Translations under genes and position numbers: made by a program
Shown here: positions 30,501 through 34,686 of the stretch, in pieces
Position numbering within the stretch: the first letter of the stretch is position 1
Layout of the letters: each line of letters begins with the position of its first letter
Notes under the pieces: generated by a model
The model's database searches: none
What the model was told of the DNA's origin: nothing
Seen by the model: the letters and a program-made list of their open reading frames with translations, nothing else
Assembly: GCA_036245525.1 (NCBI GenBank)
Contig: BTPG01000004.1
Coordinates: forward strand, 214,706,557-214,770,556
Direction: 5' to 3'
From: Semisulcospira habei
Lineage: Eukaryota > Mollusca > Gastropoda > Semisulcospiridae
Length of the DNA: 64,000 nucleotides

Positions 30501-31734
30501 GCGGGGAACTTCCCGAGCCCTAAACTAGGGGGCTGGATCTTAACCCCTTACATCCTGAGGCTGATTTTTTTCTCTTCAGATTAGTGAGTTGTCCTACATT
30601 TCAGTTCCAGCCATAGGCTGACCATGCAAGTTCAAGGGTGGTGCCAGAGCAGCTTGGCGCCCATGGGCGCCAAGCTGCTCTGGCACCACCCTTGAGCTGG
30701 CATGGTCAGATTGATCTCATGTTGCAGCGTACCAGGACTTGATGGGTTAACTGTATTGGGATGAAACTAATTTTTGCCGGTGATGTTGCAGGTGAAGACC
30801 GGCCCCTTCGCGGAGCACTCCAACCAGCTGTGGAACGTGAGCGGGGTCGGAAACTGGGGCAAGGTCAACGCGGGGCTCGTCAAAATGTACCGAGCAGAGG
30901 TCAGAGGCTGATTTGGGGAAACGGTACTGACGAGCCAACAACAACAAACAAAAAATGCGACATTTTTTTTGTAAACTATCGGAAACGCGACATTTTGGGG
31001 GACCTTTGGAATCACTACTAAAGTGTTTCCGATGGTTCCGAAAATGTCGCACTTGATTTGCTCGTCAGTATATTTTCTCTTCTTTTGTCGTTGGCAGGAA
31101 TTAAGGTAATCGTTGACTCCTTCACTGCTGGGAAAATGCTGACAACACACAAACGCAAGATTCACAGAACCTCATTGGGCCCAAGCAGCTGCGGACGCTG
31201 ATGATGTTCTGTGCCTTTTTTTGTGCCCCAGTTGTGTCCATGTTTATTGGATTTCTGCCAAACGTTTTATGTAGGTGTGCGTTATTAACATGTGCACTAA
31301 AATATTACAAAAGTTGGATAAGATAAAGCCTTCTCAGAGATGTCAACCATATCTACTCATAATTTTTTCTCCGCTTTTAAGAAACTTCATATATATTTGC
31401 ACATGTTCAGTTCCGGGTGGATTTGTCATGCAGCATATACAGTTAGGTGTGTTATGATTTTGATAACAGCCATTTCTTTTTTTTTTTTACTATAATTTTT
31501 TGTTTTTTTAATTGTCATTTGTTCTTCATCAATTTATTTCCTTCACGTCTTTCATCAGCTGGTTTCTTTTCGCCATTTCACACAAACAATATTTTCATTT
31601 ATTATAGTTATTTATTATTATTTTGTTGTTGTTGTTGTTGTTGTTGACAGGTTCTGGGGAAGTTTCCCATCATTCAGCACTTCCTGTTTGGGAGTCTACT
31701 TACCATGAAGCCTGCAGAAAGTCCAGCTTCCTGA
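7278..31734 (+). CDS. PTPA (PPP2R4): PTPA: serine/threonine-protein phosphatase 2A activator, complete 10-exon gene
   Basis: Coding exons: 7278-7290, 8063-8205, 9865-9951, 14702-14827, 17198-17315, 25943-26042, 27478-27602, 28486-28586, 30792-30899, 31651-31734. They sum to 1005 nt (334 aa plus TGA), close to the human isoforms of about 323-358 aa. All introns are GT-AG and all codon phases join. Family hallmarks in order: GFILTLNE (about residue 59), RFGNKAF (about 109), RIDYGTGHE (about 157-165), [16 protein letters not shown] (about 208-223), [24 protein letters not shown] (about 273) and the FP-IQHF-FGSLL C-terminus. Known for the family: an all-helical ATP-binding cytosolic/nuclear protein that activates PP2A and has peptidyl-prolyl isomerase activity. 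The ATG sits in a good context (A at -3, G at +4). Introns total about 23.5 kb and are packed with hairpin MITEs and one RTE LINE. No TATA box was seen upstream. Confidence 0.96.
7543..7760. mobile_element. H1 hairpin element, TTAA to TTAA (intron 1)
   Basis: Full element: TTAACCCTCTTAGCCCC, body, then a long hairpin with the GGCGCC tip near 7675, right end GAGTTAA. The usual GATTAGC core is GATGAGC here, and the other arm has the matching change. Confidence 0.85.
7878..7951. mobile_element. 74-bp TTAA hairpin element (intron 1)
   Basis: TTAACCCCCTTTTGCATGCA is mirrored by TGCATGCAAAAGAGGGT then AAATTAA. Its right TTAA (7948-7951) is also the left TTAA of the next element. Confidence 0.7.
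7948..8040. mobile_element. H3 hairpin element abutting the exon 2 acceptor
   Basis: TTAACCCTCAGCGTGTCAGC ... CAAAGGGTTAA, 93 bp. Near-perfect arms meet at CCTGCAGG. It ends 22 bp before PTPA exon 2. Confidence 0.8.
8063..8205 (+). CDS. PTPA: PTPA exon 2 (variable N-terminal segment)
   Basis: The acceptor TTTTTTATGTCGCAG precedes 8063 and the donor GTAAAC follows 8205. The exon encodes 48 residues (about 5-52) ending in PAWEKSE, which aligns with the family position just before the conserved [11 protein letters not shown] helix. It is squeezed between two small TTAA elements: one ends at 8040, 22 bp upstream; another begins about 45 bp downstream. Confidence 0.9.
8250..8316. mobile_element. 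H3 hairpin element, shortened
   Basis: TTAAACCCTTTGGGTGTCCG ... CAACAGCCATAGGGTT, same arms as 7948-8040 but decayed. It is just downstream of PTPA exon 2. Confidence 0.6.
9086..9185. mobile_element. H9 inverted-repeat element (intron 2)
   Basis: GTCCTTGGGCCCACGACGGC, CACAGTGGGCCC and the mirror GGGCCCACTGCGACGATCGT, then ACGTTTTACTACTTGGG. Confidence 0.6.
9559..9634. repeat. microsatellite (CT)n, interrupted
   Basis: CTCT runs interrupted by CA, in PTPA intron 2. Confidence 0.9.
9655..9838. mobile_element. H1 hairpin element (intron 2)
   Basis: Hairpin core 9702-9803: GATTAGCTTGGCGCC, a short loop, GGCGCCAAGCTAATC, then outer arm GAGCATGATA/TCATGCTC. It ends 26 bp before exon 3. TTAA ends have decayed. 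Confidence 0.8.
9865..9951 (+). CDS. PTPA: PTPA exon 3 ([14 protein letters not shown] helix)
   Basis: The acceptor TTTGTTTTTCAG and donor GTGAGT flank 29 in-frame codons (residues 53-81). The GFILTLNE block is nearly invariant in PTPA proteins. The following [13 protein letters not shown] corresponds to the variable linker after GVKGKK in vertebrates. The exon is followed by a short (CT)n stretch and then the RTE LINE at 10010. Confidence 0.96.
10010..13135 (+). mobile_element. RTE-clade LINE, copy 1 (degraded, 3' end lost), in PTPA intron 3
   Basis: The 5' end matches copy 2 from CCTTGCGCTGGG onward. Endonuclease domain at 10366-11298: [21 protein letters not shown]. Reverse transcriptase in broken frames at 11277-12209, 12142-12705 and 12470-13141: [32 protein letters not shown]. 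The C-terminal [10 protein letters not shown] region follows. Small deletions relative to copy 2 break the frame near 11296, 12125 and 12370. The last ~150 bp, including the tail repeat, are missing. EN plus RT without RNase H is the RTE layout. It lies in sense orientation within PTPA. Confidence 0.93.
13139..13243 (-). mobile_element. inverted internal RTE fragment joined to the 3' break of copy 1
   Basis: About 103 bp is the reverse complement of the RT region of copy 1 near 12237-12345 (between the AFDSVDR and GVRQ motifs). It abuts copy 1 on the left and the right half of an H1 hairpin element on the right. This indicates a rearrangement or template switch at the LINE 3' end. Confidence 0.8.
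13244..13320. mobile_element. H1 element, right half only
   Basis: AAGCTAATCTGACACTACCC through CATCTCCTGCTGTAGGG to GGGTTAA. The left half is missing at the junction with the inverted LINE fragment. Confidence 0.8.
13560..13770 (-). mobile_element. foldback element with CTCACAAACCAGATAGGTGA end, copy 1
   Basis: The right end, on the minus strand, reads CTCACAAACCAGATAGGTGA, GGCTAGCGCTGGTAGAATTG, then the CTGTGGGCTGGCGATTTGGG core. Shared with 60363-60600. Another end-like TATCTGGTTTGTGAG lies at 13390. Confidence 0.6.
13950..14149. mobile_element. H1 hairpin element (intron 3)
   Basis: Both arms are present, GATTAGATTGGCGCC and AGCGCCAAACTACATGTAATC, with a few mismatches. The right end is ATTGGTTAA. 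Confidence 0.78.
14202..14443. mobile_element. H1 element, right half, interrupted by a retroposon tail
   Basis: TTTGGCACTGCCCTTGAATT through CATCTCCTGC, then the 122-bp insertion 14274-14395, then CCAAAATTTGGGAAATACGG to GAGTTAA. Confidence 0.75.
14274..14395 (+). mobile_element. 122-bp retroposon tail inserted in an H1 element, with duplication
   Basis: GACCCCT at 14267-14273 and 14396-14402 bracket a GT-rich stretch, then TATAAATATGAGAAATGCGC and (ATT)n. The flanking H1 sequence resumes exactly (CCAAAATTTGGGAAAT), so this is a clean insertion with a 7-bp duplication. Confidence 0.75.
14702..14827 (+). CDS. PTPA: PTPA exon 4 (RFGNKAF block)
   Basis: The acceptor TTTCTTTCCTCCAG and donor GTATCT bracket 42 codons (residues 82-123). 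It encodes a helix with LDELDAWI, then [17 protein letters not shown], a signature of the family. It begins and ends in phase 0. That makes it compatible with the candidate cassette 15095-15301 downstream. Confidence 0.96.
14903..15060. mobile_element. 158-bp MITE-like element with GTTATTGGTAGCAG ends
   Basis: GTTATTGGTAGCAG (14903-14916) is mirrored by CTGCTACCAATAAC (15047-15060). Inside, CAATGGTTAATTTGACCTCC occurs twice. It lies in PTPA intron 4, 34 bp upstream of the candidate cassette exon. Confidence 0.6.
15095..15301 (+). other. candidate cassette or pseudo-exon in PTPA intron 4
   Basis: It is an open 69-codon segment preceded by a pyrimidine-rich tract ending TTTTCATAAAAG and followed by a consensus donor GTGAGT at 15302. 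It begins and ends in phase 0, matching exons 4 and 5 exactly. The peptide (starts [12 protein letters not shown], ends CQSNSVEE) matches nothing I recognise and would insert 69 residues between two conserved helices. The acceptor is weak, so a chance open segment is quite possible. Confidence 0.3.
15513..15581. repeat. microsatellite (CA)n
   Basis: CA run in PTPA intron 4. Confidence 0.93.
15715..16245. mobile_element. H1 element, decayed, interrupted by SINE-B
   Basis: TAGTTCAAGGGTGGTGCCAG, ATAACTTGACGCC and a weak right arm are followed by the SINE at 15787-16199, then GGGGTTGCACGAGTTAA. Confidence 0.6.
15787..16199 (-). mobile_element. tRNA-derived SINE (SINE-B), with 10-bp target duplication
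   Basis: CCATGTCTTG lies at 15777-15786 and 16200-16209. On the minus strand box A reads TAGCTTAGTGGATAAGAC (16177-16194) and box B GGTTCAAATCC (16141-16151), about 45 bp apart as in a tRNA. The 3' tail is repeated ATACC units at the left end. It interrupts a degenerate H1 element. Confidence 0.85.
16295..16470. mobile_element. H1 element with perfect 68-bp hairpin arms (intron 4)
   Basis: 16305-16442 is an exact inverted repeat with a 2-nt loop: GACGCACTACAGCAGGAGAT at the outer left, GGCGCC at the tip, the mirror on the right. Changes from the family consensus (CAAAGG, TGGCAGAGTAGC) are present in both arms. Confidence 0.9.
16560..16633. mobile_element. H3 hairpin element
   Basis: TTAACCCTTTGGCTGCCGGT ... 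GACAGCTAAAGGGTT, with TTTTTCGTCG and GATTC/GAATC arms. A SINE-A tail lies against its right end. Confidence 0.75.
16637..16884 (-). mobile_element. tRNA-derived SINE (SINE-A), copy 3, 5'-truncated
   Basis: It is the same body as 41630-41960, reversed: GGCGCTTTACCCAATTCTGC at the 3' side through GTACCAAAGTGGAG. The tRNA head is missing. The tail lies directly against an H3 element (16560-16633). Confidence 0.8.
17198..17315 (+). CDS. PTPA: PTPA exon 5 (ends at the YGTG motif)
   Basis: The acceptor TTGCTCCCAG is followed by 39 codons plus one base, ending [12 protein letters not shown]. The donor is CAG|GTTGGA, weak beyond GT, but the phase and the join to exon 6 (G|GA CAT, making GTGHE) are exact. 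This motif lies at the nucleotide-binding part of the fold in known PTPA structures. Confidence 0.94.
17388..17467. mobile_element. H1 element, left half only (intron 5)
   Basis: ACCCATTCAGCCCCGACGCC to GATTAGCTTGGCGCC. The sequence then diverges, so the right arm was lost. Confidence 0.75.
17468..18727. other. intron 5 stretch without recognised features
   Basis: About 1.26 kb of A/C-rich plus-strand sequence with short CA runs (17650-17666, 18085-18095). No splice-flanked conserved segment or known repeat was recognised. A 78-codon minus-strand frame (17960-17724) looks like chance. Confidence 0.5.
18728..19036 (+). mobile_element. retroposon ending GGGACGTTAAGCAATGTACA, copy 1
   Basis: About 310 bp shared with 33776-34102, from GTCACCCTGGTCAG to GTTGCTGTCGGGACGTTAAG and a (ACCA)n tail. 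No ORF or Pol III boxes were recognised, so it may be the 3' end of a LINE. Confidence 0.7.
19236..19320. mobile_element. H4-like hairpin element, decayed
   Basis: GCGTGCCGCGTTCGG and CCGGATGCGGCGCGTC arms, right end GAGTGAGTTAA. It resembles 2041-2120 and 56068-56148. Confidence 0.5.
19498..19695. mobile_element. H2 hairpin element, TTAA to TTAA (intron 5)
   Basis: TTAACCCGAGAAAATCCAAC, hairpin GCAAGAGGCATAGGTCC / TCATGAGCCCCCGC with its mirror, then CACAGTCTGCGTCAACTGGC and CGGGTTAA. A related partial body is at 19317-19480. Confidence 0.85.
20080..20171. mobile_element. H3 hairpin element (intron 5)
   Basis: TTAACCCTTTGCGCGTCAGT ... CTACCGACTCGCAGAGGGTTAA, 92 bp, with TAGCGGTTTTTGTCG mirrored by CGACAATAACCGCTA. 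Confidence 0.82.
20512..20569. mobile_element. H2 hairpin, decayed
   Basis: GTGGATCCTCATGAACC and CGCATGAAGATCTGTGCCC retain the H2 arm pattern. Confidence 0.5.
20681..20742. mobile_element. H2 hairpin, decayed
   Basis: ATCGTCATGAGCCCCCGC followed by ATAAAGATCTATGCATT, with one arm changed. Confidence 0.5.
20807..21020. mobile_element. H1 hairpin element, TTAA to TTAA (intron 5)
   Basis: TTAACCCTTTTAGCCCCTGA ... GGGGCTAAAAAGGTTAA, 214 bp. Tip GGCGCCTGCAGGCGCC. Arms match except a few positions (GGGCAGTGCC against GGCACTACCC). Confidence 0.88.
21213..21423. mobile_element. H1b-subtype hairpin element (intron 5)
   Basis: The core GGGTGGTGCCAGAATAGC and the flanks TTTTCATCCTGACACA and ATGTAATGGGCTAA define a subtype shared with 25562-25776. 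Confidence 0.78.
21424..22440. other. intron 5 stretch without recognised features
   Basis: Largely unique-looking sequence of mixed composition. It contains no recognisable exon or repeat, apart from a C-rich tract beginning at about 22460. Confidence 0.45.
22943..23245. mobile_element. H7 palindrome array (GTTGCATGAG family)
   Basis: Two partial units (22943-23035, 23036-23099) precede a near-perfect 121-bp inverted repeat 23100-23220, from GGGGCCAGTTGCATGAGCGA to its mirror, with tip GCTTATAGC. The same arms occur at 36576-36680. Confidence 0.75.
23711..23905. mobile_element. H2 hairpin element (intron 5)
   Basis: GCAAGAGGCATAGATCATCA, GCGGGGGCTCATGAGG and ATACCTCTTGCTGACACC. The two arms differ at several positions, unlike younger copies. 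Confidence 0.78.
23944..24008. mobile_element. H2 hairpin, core only
   Basis: GGCAAGAGGCATAGATCCTC, GAGCGCCTGCAGG and the mirror TGCTCGTGAGGATC. Confidence 0.65.
24364..24595. mobile_element. H1b element with a C-run expansion in one arm (intron 5)
   Basis: TTAACCCATTAATTCCTGAG ... AAAATGGTTAA. The left arm has GGGTGGTGCC, but the mirror position on the right is a run of about 22 C (24517-24537). Confidence 0.8.
24889..25109. mobile_element. H2b-subtype element, TTAA to TTAA (intron 5)
   Basis: TTAACCCCGTCAATGCC ... GGCAGTGAAGGGGTTAA, 221 bp. The hairpin AAGAGGCGTAGATCCTCATG is perfect, and its variant G is mirrored as C (CTACGCCTCTT). It shares its flanks with 39082-39301, 54578-54804 and 56145-56362. 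Confidence 0.87.
25562..25776. mobile_element. H1b hairpin element, TTAA to TTAA (intron 5)
   Basis: TTAACCCTTTTCATCCTGAT ... AATGTAATGGGTTAA, 215 bp. Arms GGTGGTGCCATAATAGC and GCTATTCTGACACCTCC have several mismatches. Confidence 0.83.
25943..26042 (+). CDS. PTPA: PTPA exon 6 ([16 protein letters not shown] helix)
   Basis: The acceptor TTTGTCTGCCCAG and donor AG|GTGGGT flank 100 nt. It encodes [19 protein letters not shown] and ICLKVFDR, the hydrophobic core helices of the family. It ends with two bases of an Arg codon. Intron 5 before it is the longest (8627 bp). A 55-bp minisatellite starts 50 bp downstream. Confidence 0.95.
26093..26312 (+). repeat. 55-bp minisatellite, four copies (intron 6)
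   Basis: Unit starts AAAGACTTTTCTGTACCACT, at 26093, 26148, 26203 and 26258. The units are almost identical, so the expansion is recent. It begins 50 bp after PTPA exon 6. Confidence 0.92.
26365..26481 (+). other. candidate cassette or pseudo-exon in PTPA intron 6
   Basis: The good acceptor TTTTTCTCTACAG precedes 117 nt (39 codons) that are open in the frame needed after exon 6. The segment ends TTTTCAG|GTTGGA, the same donor hexamer as exon 5. Inclusion would keep the PTPA frame but interrupt the conserved VFDR-YMNL junction. The peptide is unfamiliar. Confidence 0.3.
26639..26851. mobile_element. H1c-subtype hairpin element, TTAA to TTAA (intron 6)
   Basis: TTAACCCATTGTACCCCAAG ... GGGGTAGAATGAGTTAA, 213 bp. 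The subtype core GGGTGATGCCAGAATAGC is perfectly mirrored. Same subtype as 53627-53842. Confidence 0.87.
27154..27368. mobile_element. H2 hairpin element (intron 6)
   Basis: TTAACCCCCTAACTGCCGAG, arms CAAGAGGCATATCCTCA and TTGAGGATCTATGCCTCTTG, right end near AATGGGGTTGAAAG. It ends about 110 bp before exon 7. Confidence 0.75.
27478..27602 (+). CDS. PTPA: PTPA exon 7 (signature [14 protein letters not shown] exon)
   Basis: The acceptor CTATTTTCAG and donor GTGAGT flank 125 nt. It encodes [36 protein letters not shown] and SSQLL (residues 197-237), the most conserved stretch of PTPA proteins. The split Arg codon (AG|G) matches exon 6 directly, so candidate exon 26365-26481 is not needed for a normal protein. 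Confidence 0.97.
27683..27818. mobile_element. H1 element, cut short at the right (intron 7)
   Basis: TTAACCCATTTAGCCCCAAG, CAGATTAGCTTGGTGCC and the mirror GGCGCCAAGCTAATCTGGCA. It is truncated by a retroposon tail fragment. Confidence 0.78.
27815..27855 (-). mobile_element. short retroposon tail fragment
   Basis: The minus strand reads GGATGTTAAACCACGAACTA then (ATCA/ACCA)n, a LINE/SINE-like tail. It lies between an H1 element and a 325-bp MITE in intron 7. Confidence 0.4.
27867..28190 (+). mobile_element. GGGCTCGGGAAG-ended MITE, copy 1 (PTPA intron 7)
   Basis: 324 bp with terminal inverted repeats GGGCTCGGGAAG / CTTCCCGAGCCC, flanked by TA on both sides. It contains AAGATGGCCGCCATG near the right end. 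It is homologous, in opposite orientation, to 30198-30520. Confidence 0.82.
28261..28350. mobile_element. H1 element, left half only (intron 7)
   Basis: TTAACCCATTCAGTCGTGAC to GATTAGCTTGGCGCCTGACG. No right arm follows. Confidence 0.75.
28486..28586 (+). CDS. PTPA: PTPA exon 8
   Basis: The acceptor TTGCCCGCAG and donor CAG|GTCTGT (weak) flank 101 nt encoding [16 protein letters not shown] and [17 protein letters not shown] (residues 238-271). This matches the family's H-KDY-FL--I-FI block. Its length is not a multiple of three, so skipping would shift the frame. It sits between two inverted copies of a 325-bp MITE (27867-28190 and 30198-30520). Confidence 0.95.
28677..29800. mobile_element. 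TIR element with about 160-bp internal tandem repeats (PTPA intron 8)
   Basis: The ends GGCTCACGTGTGA (28677) and CACGTGAGCC (29791-29800) are inverted. Inside, AAAGGTCAAGGGTCACA-type motifs recur at about 28843, 29019, 29172, 29336, 29497 and 29661, giving 5-6 diverged units. The layout recalls the pearl-type elements described in bivalves, which carry ~160-bp core repeats. That comparison is from memory. Confidence 0.65.
30198..30520 (-). mobile_element. GGGCTCGGGAAG-ended MITE, copy 2, inverted (PTPA intron 8)
   Basis: 323 bp with TA at both sides, the reverse complement of 27867-28190 along its whole length. Together they flank PTPA exon 8 with long complementary sequence. Confidence 0.82.
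30540..30750. mobile_element. H1b hairpin element beside exon 9
   Basis: TTAACCCCTTACATCCTGAG ... GGACTTGATGGGTTAA, 211 bp. The core GCCAGAGCAGCTTGGCGCC is perfectly mirrored; the family usually has GAATAGC. It ends 41 bp before exon 9. Confidence 0.87.
30792..30899 (+). CDS. PTPA: PTPA exon 9 ([13 protein letters not shown] block)
   Basis: The acceptor TGATGTTGCAG and donor GAG|GTCAGA flank 36 codons, phase 0 to 0 (residues 272-307). It contains [18 protein letters not shown] and [16 protein letters not shown], all strongly conserved. An H1 hairpin element ends 41 bp upstream and an H5 element starts 25 bp downstream, so both splice sites lie close to insertions. Confidence 0.96.
30925..31070. 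mobile_element. H5 inverted-repeat element (intron 9)
   Basis: TACTGACGAGC ... GCTCGTCAGTA ends, with AAATGCGACATTTTT and AAAATGTCGCACTT inside. It starts 25 bp after exon 9. Related copies: 2778-2870, 47142-47215, 56629-56730. Confidence 0.7.
31651..31734 (+). CDS. PTPA: PTPA exon 10 and stop
   Basis: An acceptor within a (TTG)n tract, TTGTTGACAG, precedes [17 protein letters not shown], then [10 protein letters not shown] and TGA at 31732-31734. FP-IQHF-FGSLL is the usual C-terminal motif of the family. The first AATAAA downstream that I see is at 32591-32596, so the 3' UTR may include two H1 hairpins and a 53-bp duplication. Confidence 0.95.
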   Translation, partial: VLGKFPIIQHFLFGSLLTMKPAESPAS

Positions 31735-31807
31735 AATTTGAGTATGATCTGGTGCTGCGCAGACTGTGTACAATTCCAGACTGATAACTCTCACACACCC
31801 CACGGAC

Positions 31808-31938
31808 TGTCATGAGAGACGGCTAGGGCATAGCCCAAGGGTGGTGCCAGGTAACCCGGCTTGGCGCCTCCAGGCCTGGAGGCGCCAAGTCTCCCTGACG
31901 CCACCCTTGAGCTGTCAAGAGTTCAACCGTCTCCTGCA
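31808..31938. mobile_element. H1 hairpin element, variant, in the presumed PTPA 3' UTR
   Basis: GCCCAAGGGTGGTGCCAG, CTTGGCGCCTCCAGG and the mirror CCTGGAGGCGCCAAG, CGCCACCCTTGAGCTG. The tip is longer than in other copies. Confidence 0.75.
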
Positions 31939-32222
31939 GAGAATAGAATGCAATCGGTTTTAACGTGGGAATGAGACACGCATGGTGTCACGCGACGTGA
32001 AATCAGAAAACAGAGGTTGTGGTGCGTATTATTTGGCTGAGGACATGGAGTGAAAATGGACAGTTCTTTTATCTTTTTTTATTTTTATTTTTATTTTTAG
32101 GCCATTGTTTTTTTTTTTCACTCAGAGTGTTCTGTGTAGACACACACATCCATGTCTGCTCCCGGCTCTCCAACACCCGCAAGATTTTTGCTTTCGTGTG
32201 TGCCAAATATTGGTCATTACAG

Positions 32223-32328
32223 ATGGCTAAACATCTGCAGGCTGTCCCCAACCTGTTCTGAGCGACTGCCTTTTAATGGCTAAACATCTGCAGGCTGTCC
32301 CCAACCTGTTCTGAGCGACTGCCTTTTA
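32223..32328 (+). repeat. 53-bp exact tandem duplication
   Basis: ATGGCTAAACATCTGCAGGC begins at 32223 and again at 32276. The two copies appear identical. Confidence 0.9.
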
Positions 32329-32343
32329 AGGAGCAAAATCCGT

Positions 32344-32548
32344 TTAACCCCGAGGCTGCATTTCACAAATGATGGAGATGTTACCGAACGACCATAATAG
32401 CAGTTGCAGCAGATGGATCGACCATGATAATTCCAGGTAGTGCCTGATTAGCTTGGCGCCGTCAGGCGCCAAGCTAATCAGGCACTACCCTGGAATTATC
32501 ATGGTCTGTCCATCTCCTGCTGTTGCGCATCAGGGCTGAATGGGTTAA
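32344..32548. mobile_element. H1 hairpin element, TTAA to TTAA
   Basis: TTAACCCCGAGGCTGCATTT ... GGGCTGAATGGGTTAA. The variant core GTGCCTGATTAGC is mirrored as GCTAATCAGGCAC, and CCAGG as CCTGG. Confidence 0.86.
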
Positions 32549-32590
32549 AAGACAAACATTTATGTCAAAGATGGCGATTTTTCAAAAGGC

Positions 32591-32596
32591 AATAAA
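32591..32596 (+). promoter_or_regulatory. possible PTPA polyadenylation signal
   Basis: This is the first AATAAA seen after the PTPA stop codon (857 bp downstream). Nothing else supports it, and a shorter UTR using a variant signal is possible. Confidence 0.25.
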
Positions 32597-32902
32597 TGTC
32601 ACCTGACATAAAAAGCCCATCAATCAGGGGGCTGCAGTCATAAGGATGGTCGCTTGTGACAGGTTCTGCTGTGTACGAATTGTACAAACTGAACAAAATG
32701 GTGTGACAATGATTCTCTTTGCACGAGGAGAATGCTTGACTTCATCGTCACATCATAACGTGTTGTGCAAAATGTCTGCAGATTCAGACAACTTCATTAT
32801 CCATTAAGGGAAATTGTTGCATGGTGGCCATTCGAAGCAACTCGATAAAATACAAAATAAATACTAGCTCTCTCTACTATAATATAAACACATGCGCAAG
32901 CG

Positions 32903-32938
<36 letters not shown>

Positions 32939-32965
32939 TGGAGGGAGAAGTTTTTTTTTAGAAAG

Positions 32966-33339
32966 GACACATTACAAGGAACATGTCCAACACCGTTGAC
33001 ACATATTACAAGGAACATGTCCAACACCGTTGACACATATTACAAGGAACATGTCCAACACCGTTGACACATATTACAAGGAACATGTCCAACACCGTTG
33101 ACACATATTACAAGGAACATGTCCAACACCGTTGACACATATTACAAGGAACATGTCCAACACCGTTGACACATATTACAAGGAACATGTCCAACACCGT
33201 TGACACATATTACAAGGAACATGTCCAACACCGTTGACACATATTACAAGGAACATGTCCAACACCGTTGACACATATTACGAGGAACATGTCCAACACC
33301 GTTGACACATATTACGAGGAACATGTCCAACACCGTTGA
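32966..33339. repeat. 34-bp minisatellite, about 11 copies
   Basis: The unit CACATATTACAAGGAACATG plus TCCAACACCGTTGA is repeated with almost no variation. The last two units carry ACGAGG for ACAAGG. It follows a (CA)n tract at 32905-32937. Confidence 0.93.
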
Positions 33340-33470
33340 ATTGTGTTGTGTTTGTCGTTTCTAACGTGGCTTTTATGAAATATAAAATAAATTGTGTTGT
33401 GCTTGTCCATTCTAAGCATGTTTCTTTGTTAGGACTTTCTTTTGTATTTGACATGCTTGGCAGTCGCATC
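33338..33470 (+). repeat. relative of the 38491-38899 element
   Basis: AAATTGTGTTGTGCTTGTCC, ATTCTAAGCATGTTTCTTTG and CATGCTTGGCAGTC match the right part of the element at 38810-38880. It follows the 34-bp minisatellite without a gap. Confidence 0.5.
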
Positions 33471-33509
33471 TCTGCTCTGGATGATGCGTGGTACATTTCA
33501 GGTGCAGAA

Positions 33510-33645
33510 CAGCAGATGCAAAAATGCTGGGTGCAACACTCTGTGTGCAAAAACACGGGATTCATAACTCTGGGTGTAAAAAAGCTGGGTGCAAAAAGCA
33601 GGGTGCAAAACTCTTGTTGCAAAAACACTGGGTGCAAAAATGCAG
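33510..33645. repeat. degenerate tandem repeat, GGGTGCAAAAA units
   Basis: GGGTGCAAAA or GTGTGCAAAA recurs every 16-25 bp about eight times, with substantial variation. Confidence 0.6.
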
Positions 33646-33775
33646 TGGCAGCGATTGACCGGTCAATTTCGAAACAGATTGTTGTTCGCGATTTTGTGGA
33701 TTTGACTCTGAAGTGCCCCCACCCGGGTCTGCCCTGGGGGACTTGGGTGGGGTTAGGTATTTTTTAGTTCCCAGG

Positions 33776-34102
33776 GTCACCCTGGTCAGCCCCACAGGGT
33801 GGGTTTTTCTCTCTATTCTGGGGCATGTGTTTCTGTCTACCCTTTGTCCATTCACCTGTATTTGCCTTATTAAAACTCTCCCTACTGTCTGCACTGCCTG
33901 TAGCTCTTGATATTGGATGTGTGTTGCTAAATGGTCTTAGCTTTATTTAGCCCCTTGTGTTAGGTTTATTTAACGTATTTGACCGGCTGGCGACATACAT
34001 TCAATGTTCTGTTTATTTTTTTTTTTCACAAGCAGTGCAGGCACGTCCTGAGAAAGCCTTGTTGCTGTCGGGACGTTAAGCAATGTACAATCAATCAATC
34101 AA
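33776..34102 (+). mobile_element. retroposon ending GGGACGTTAAGCAATGTACA, copy 2
   Basis: Homologous to 18728-19036, with a small internal difference around 33950-33975 and a (TCAA)n tail. It directly precedes the 39-bp minisatellite at 34104. Confidence 0.7.
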
Positions 34103-34103
34103 T

Positions 34104-34679
34104 TGACTCTGAAGTAGTGAAGTCTGTCTTACTGTATTGATTTGCCTCTGAAGTAGTGAAGTCTGTCTTACTGTATTGATTTGCCTCTGAAGTAGTGAAG
34201 TCTGTCTTACTGTATTGATTTGACTCTGAAGTAGTGAAGTCTGTCTTACTGTATTGATTTGACTCTGAAGTAGTGAAGTCTGTCTTACTGTATTGATTTA
34301 ACTGTGAAGTAGTGAAGTCTGTCTTACTGCATTGATTTAACTGTGAAGTAGTGAAGTCTGTCTTACTGTATTGATTTAACTGTGAAGTAGTGAAGTCTGT
34401 CTTACTGTATTGATTTAACTGTGAAGTAGTGAAGTCTGTCTTACTGTATTGATTTAACTGTGAAGTCTGTCTTACTATATTGATTTGACTCTGAAGTAGT
34501 GAAGTCTGTCTTACTGTATTGATTTGACTCTGAAGTAGTGAAGTCTGTCTTACTGTATTGATTTGACTCTGAAGTAGTGAAGTCTGTCTTACTGTATTGA
34601 TTTAACTGTGAAGTAGTGAAGTCTGTCTTACTGTATTGATTTAACTGTGAAGTAGTGAAGTCTGTCTTACTGTATTGAT
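34104..34679. repeat. 39-bp minisatellite, about 15 copies
   Basis: The unit GACTCTGAAGTAGTGAAGTC plus TGTCTTACTGTATTGATTT occurs in two interspersed types, differing as GACTCTGAAG / AACTGTGAAG. One unit is shortened (about 34454-34485). The period is a multiple of three, which creates a repetitive minus-strand reading frame that I do not regard as a gene. Confidence 0.92.
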
Positions 34680-34686
34680 AAGCCAC

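Noticed and set aside
32120..32261. Frame containing CVDTHIHVCSRL, resembling the VDTHVHR-NRL motif of endonuclease III / NTHL1
   Set aside because: Only about a dozen residues match. The rest does not fit the family, no other exon is nearby, and the motif arises in an ACACAC-rich stretch with an in-frame TAG just upstream.
32966..33339. Regular 34-bp repeats that might suggest a CRISPR array
   Set aside because: The units are contiguous with no unique spacers, in animal DNA. It is a minisatellite.
34441..34686. Minus-strand repetitive protein of 13-residue units (NQYSKTDFTTSES)
   Set aside because: It follows from the 39-bp minisatellite having a period divisible by three. No start context, flanking exons or non-repeat domain.
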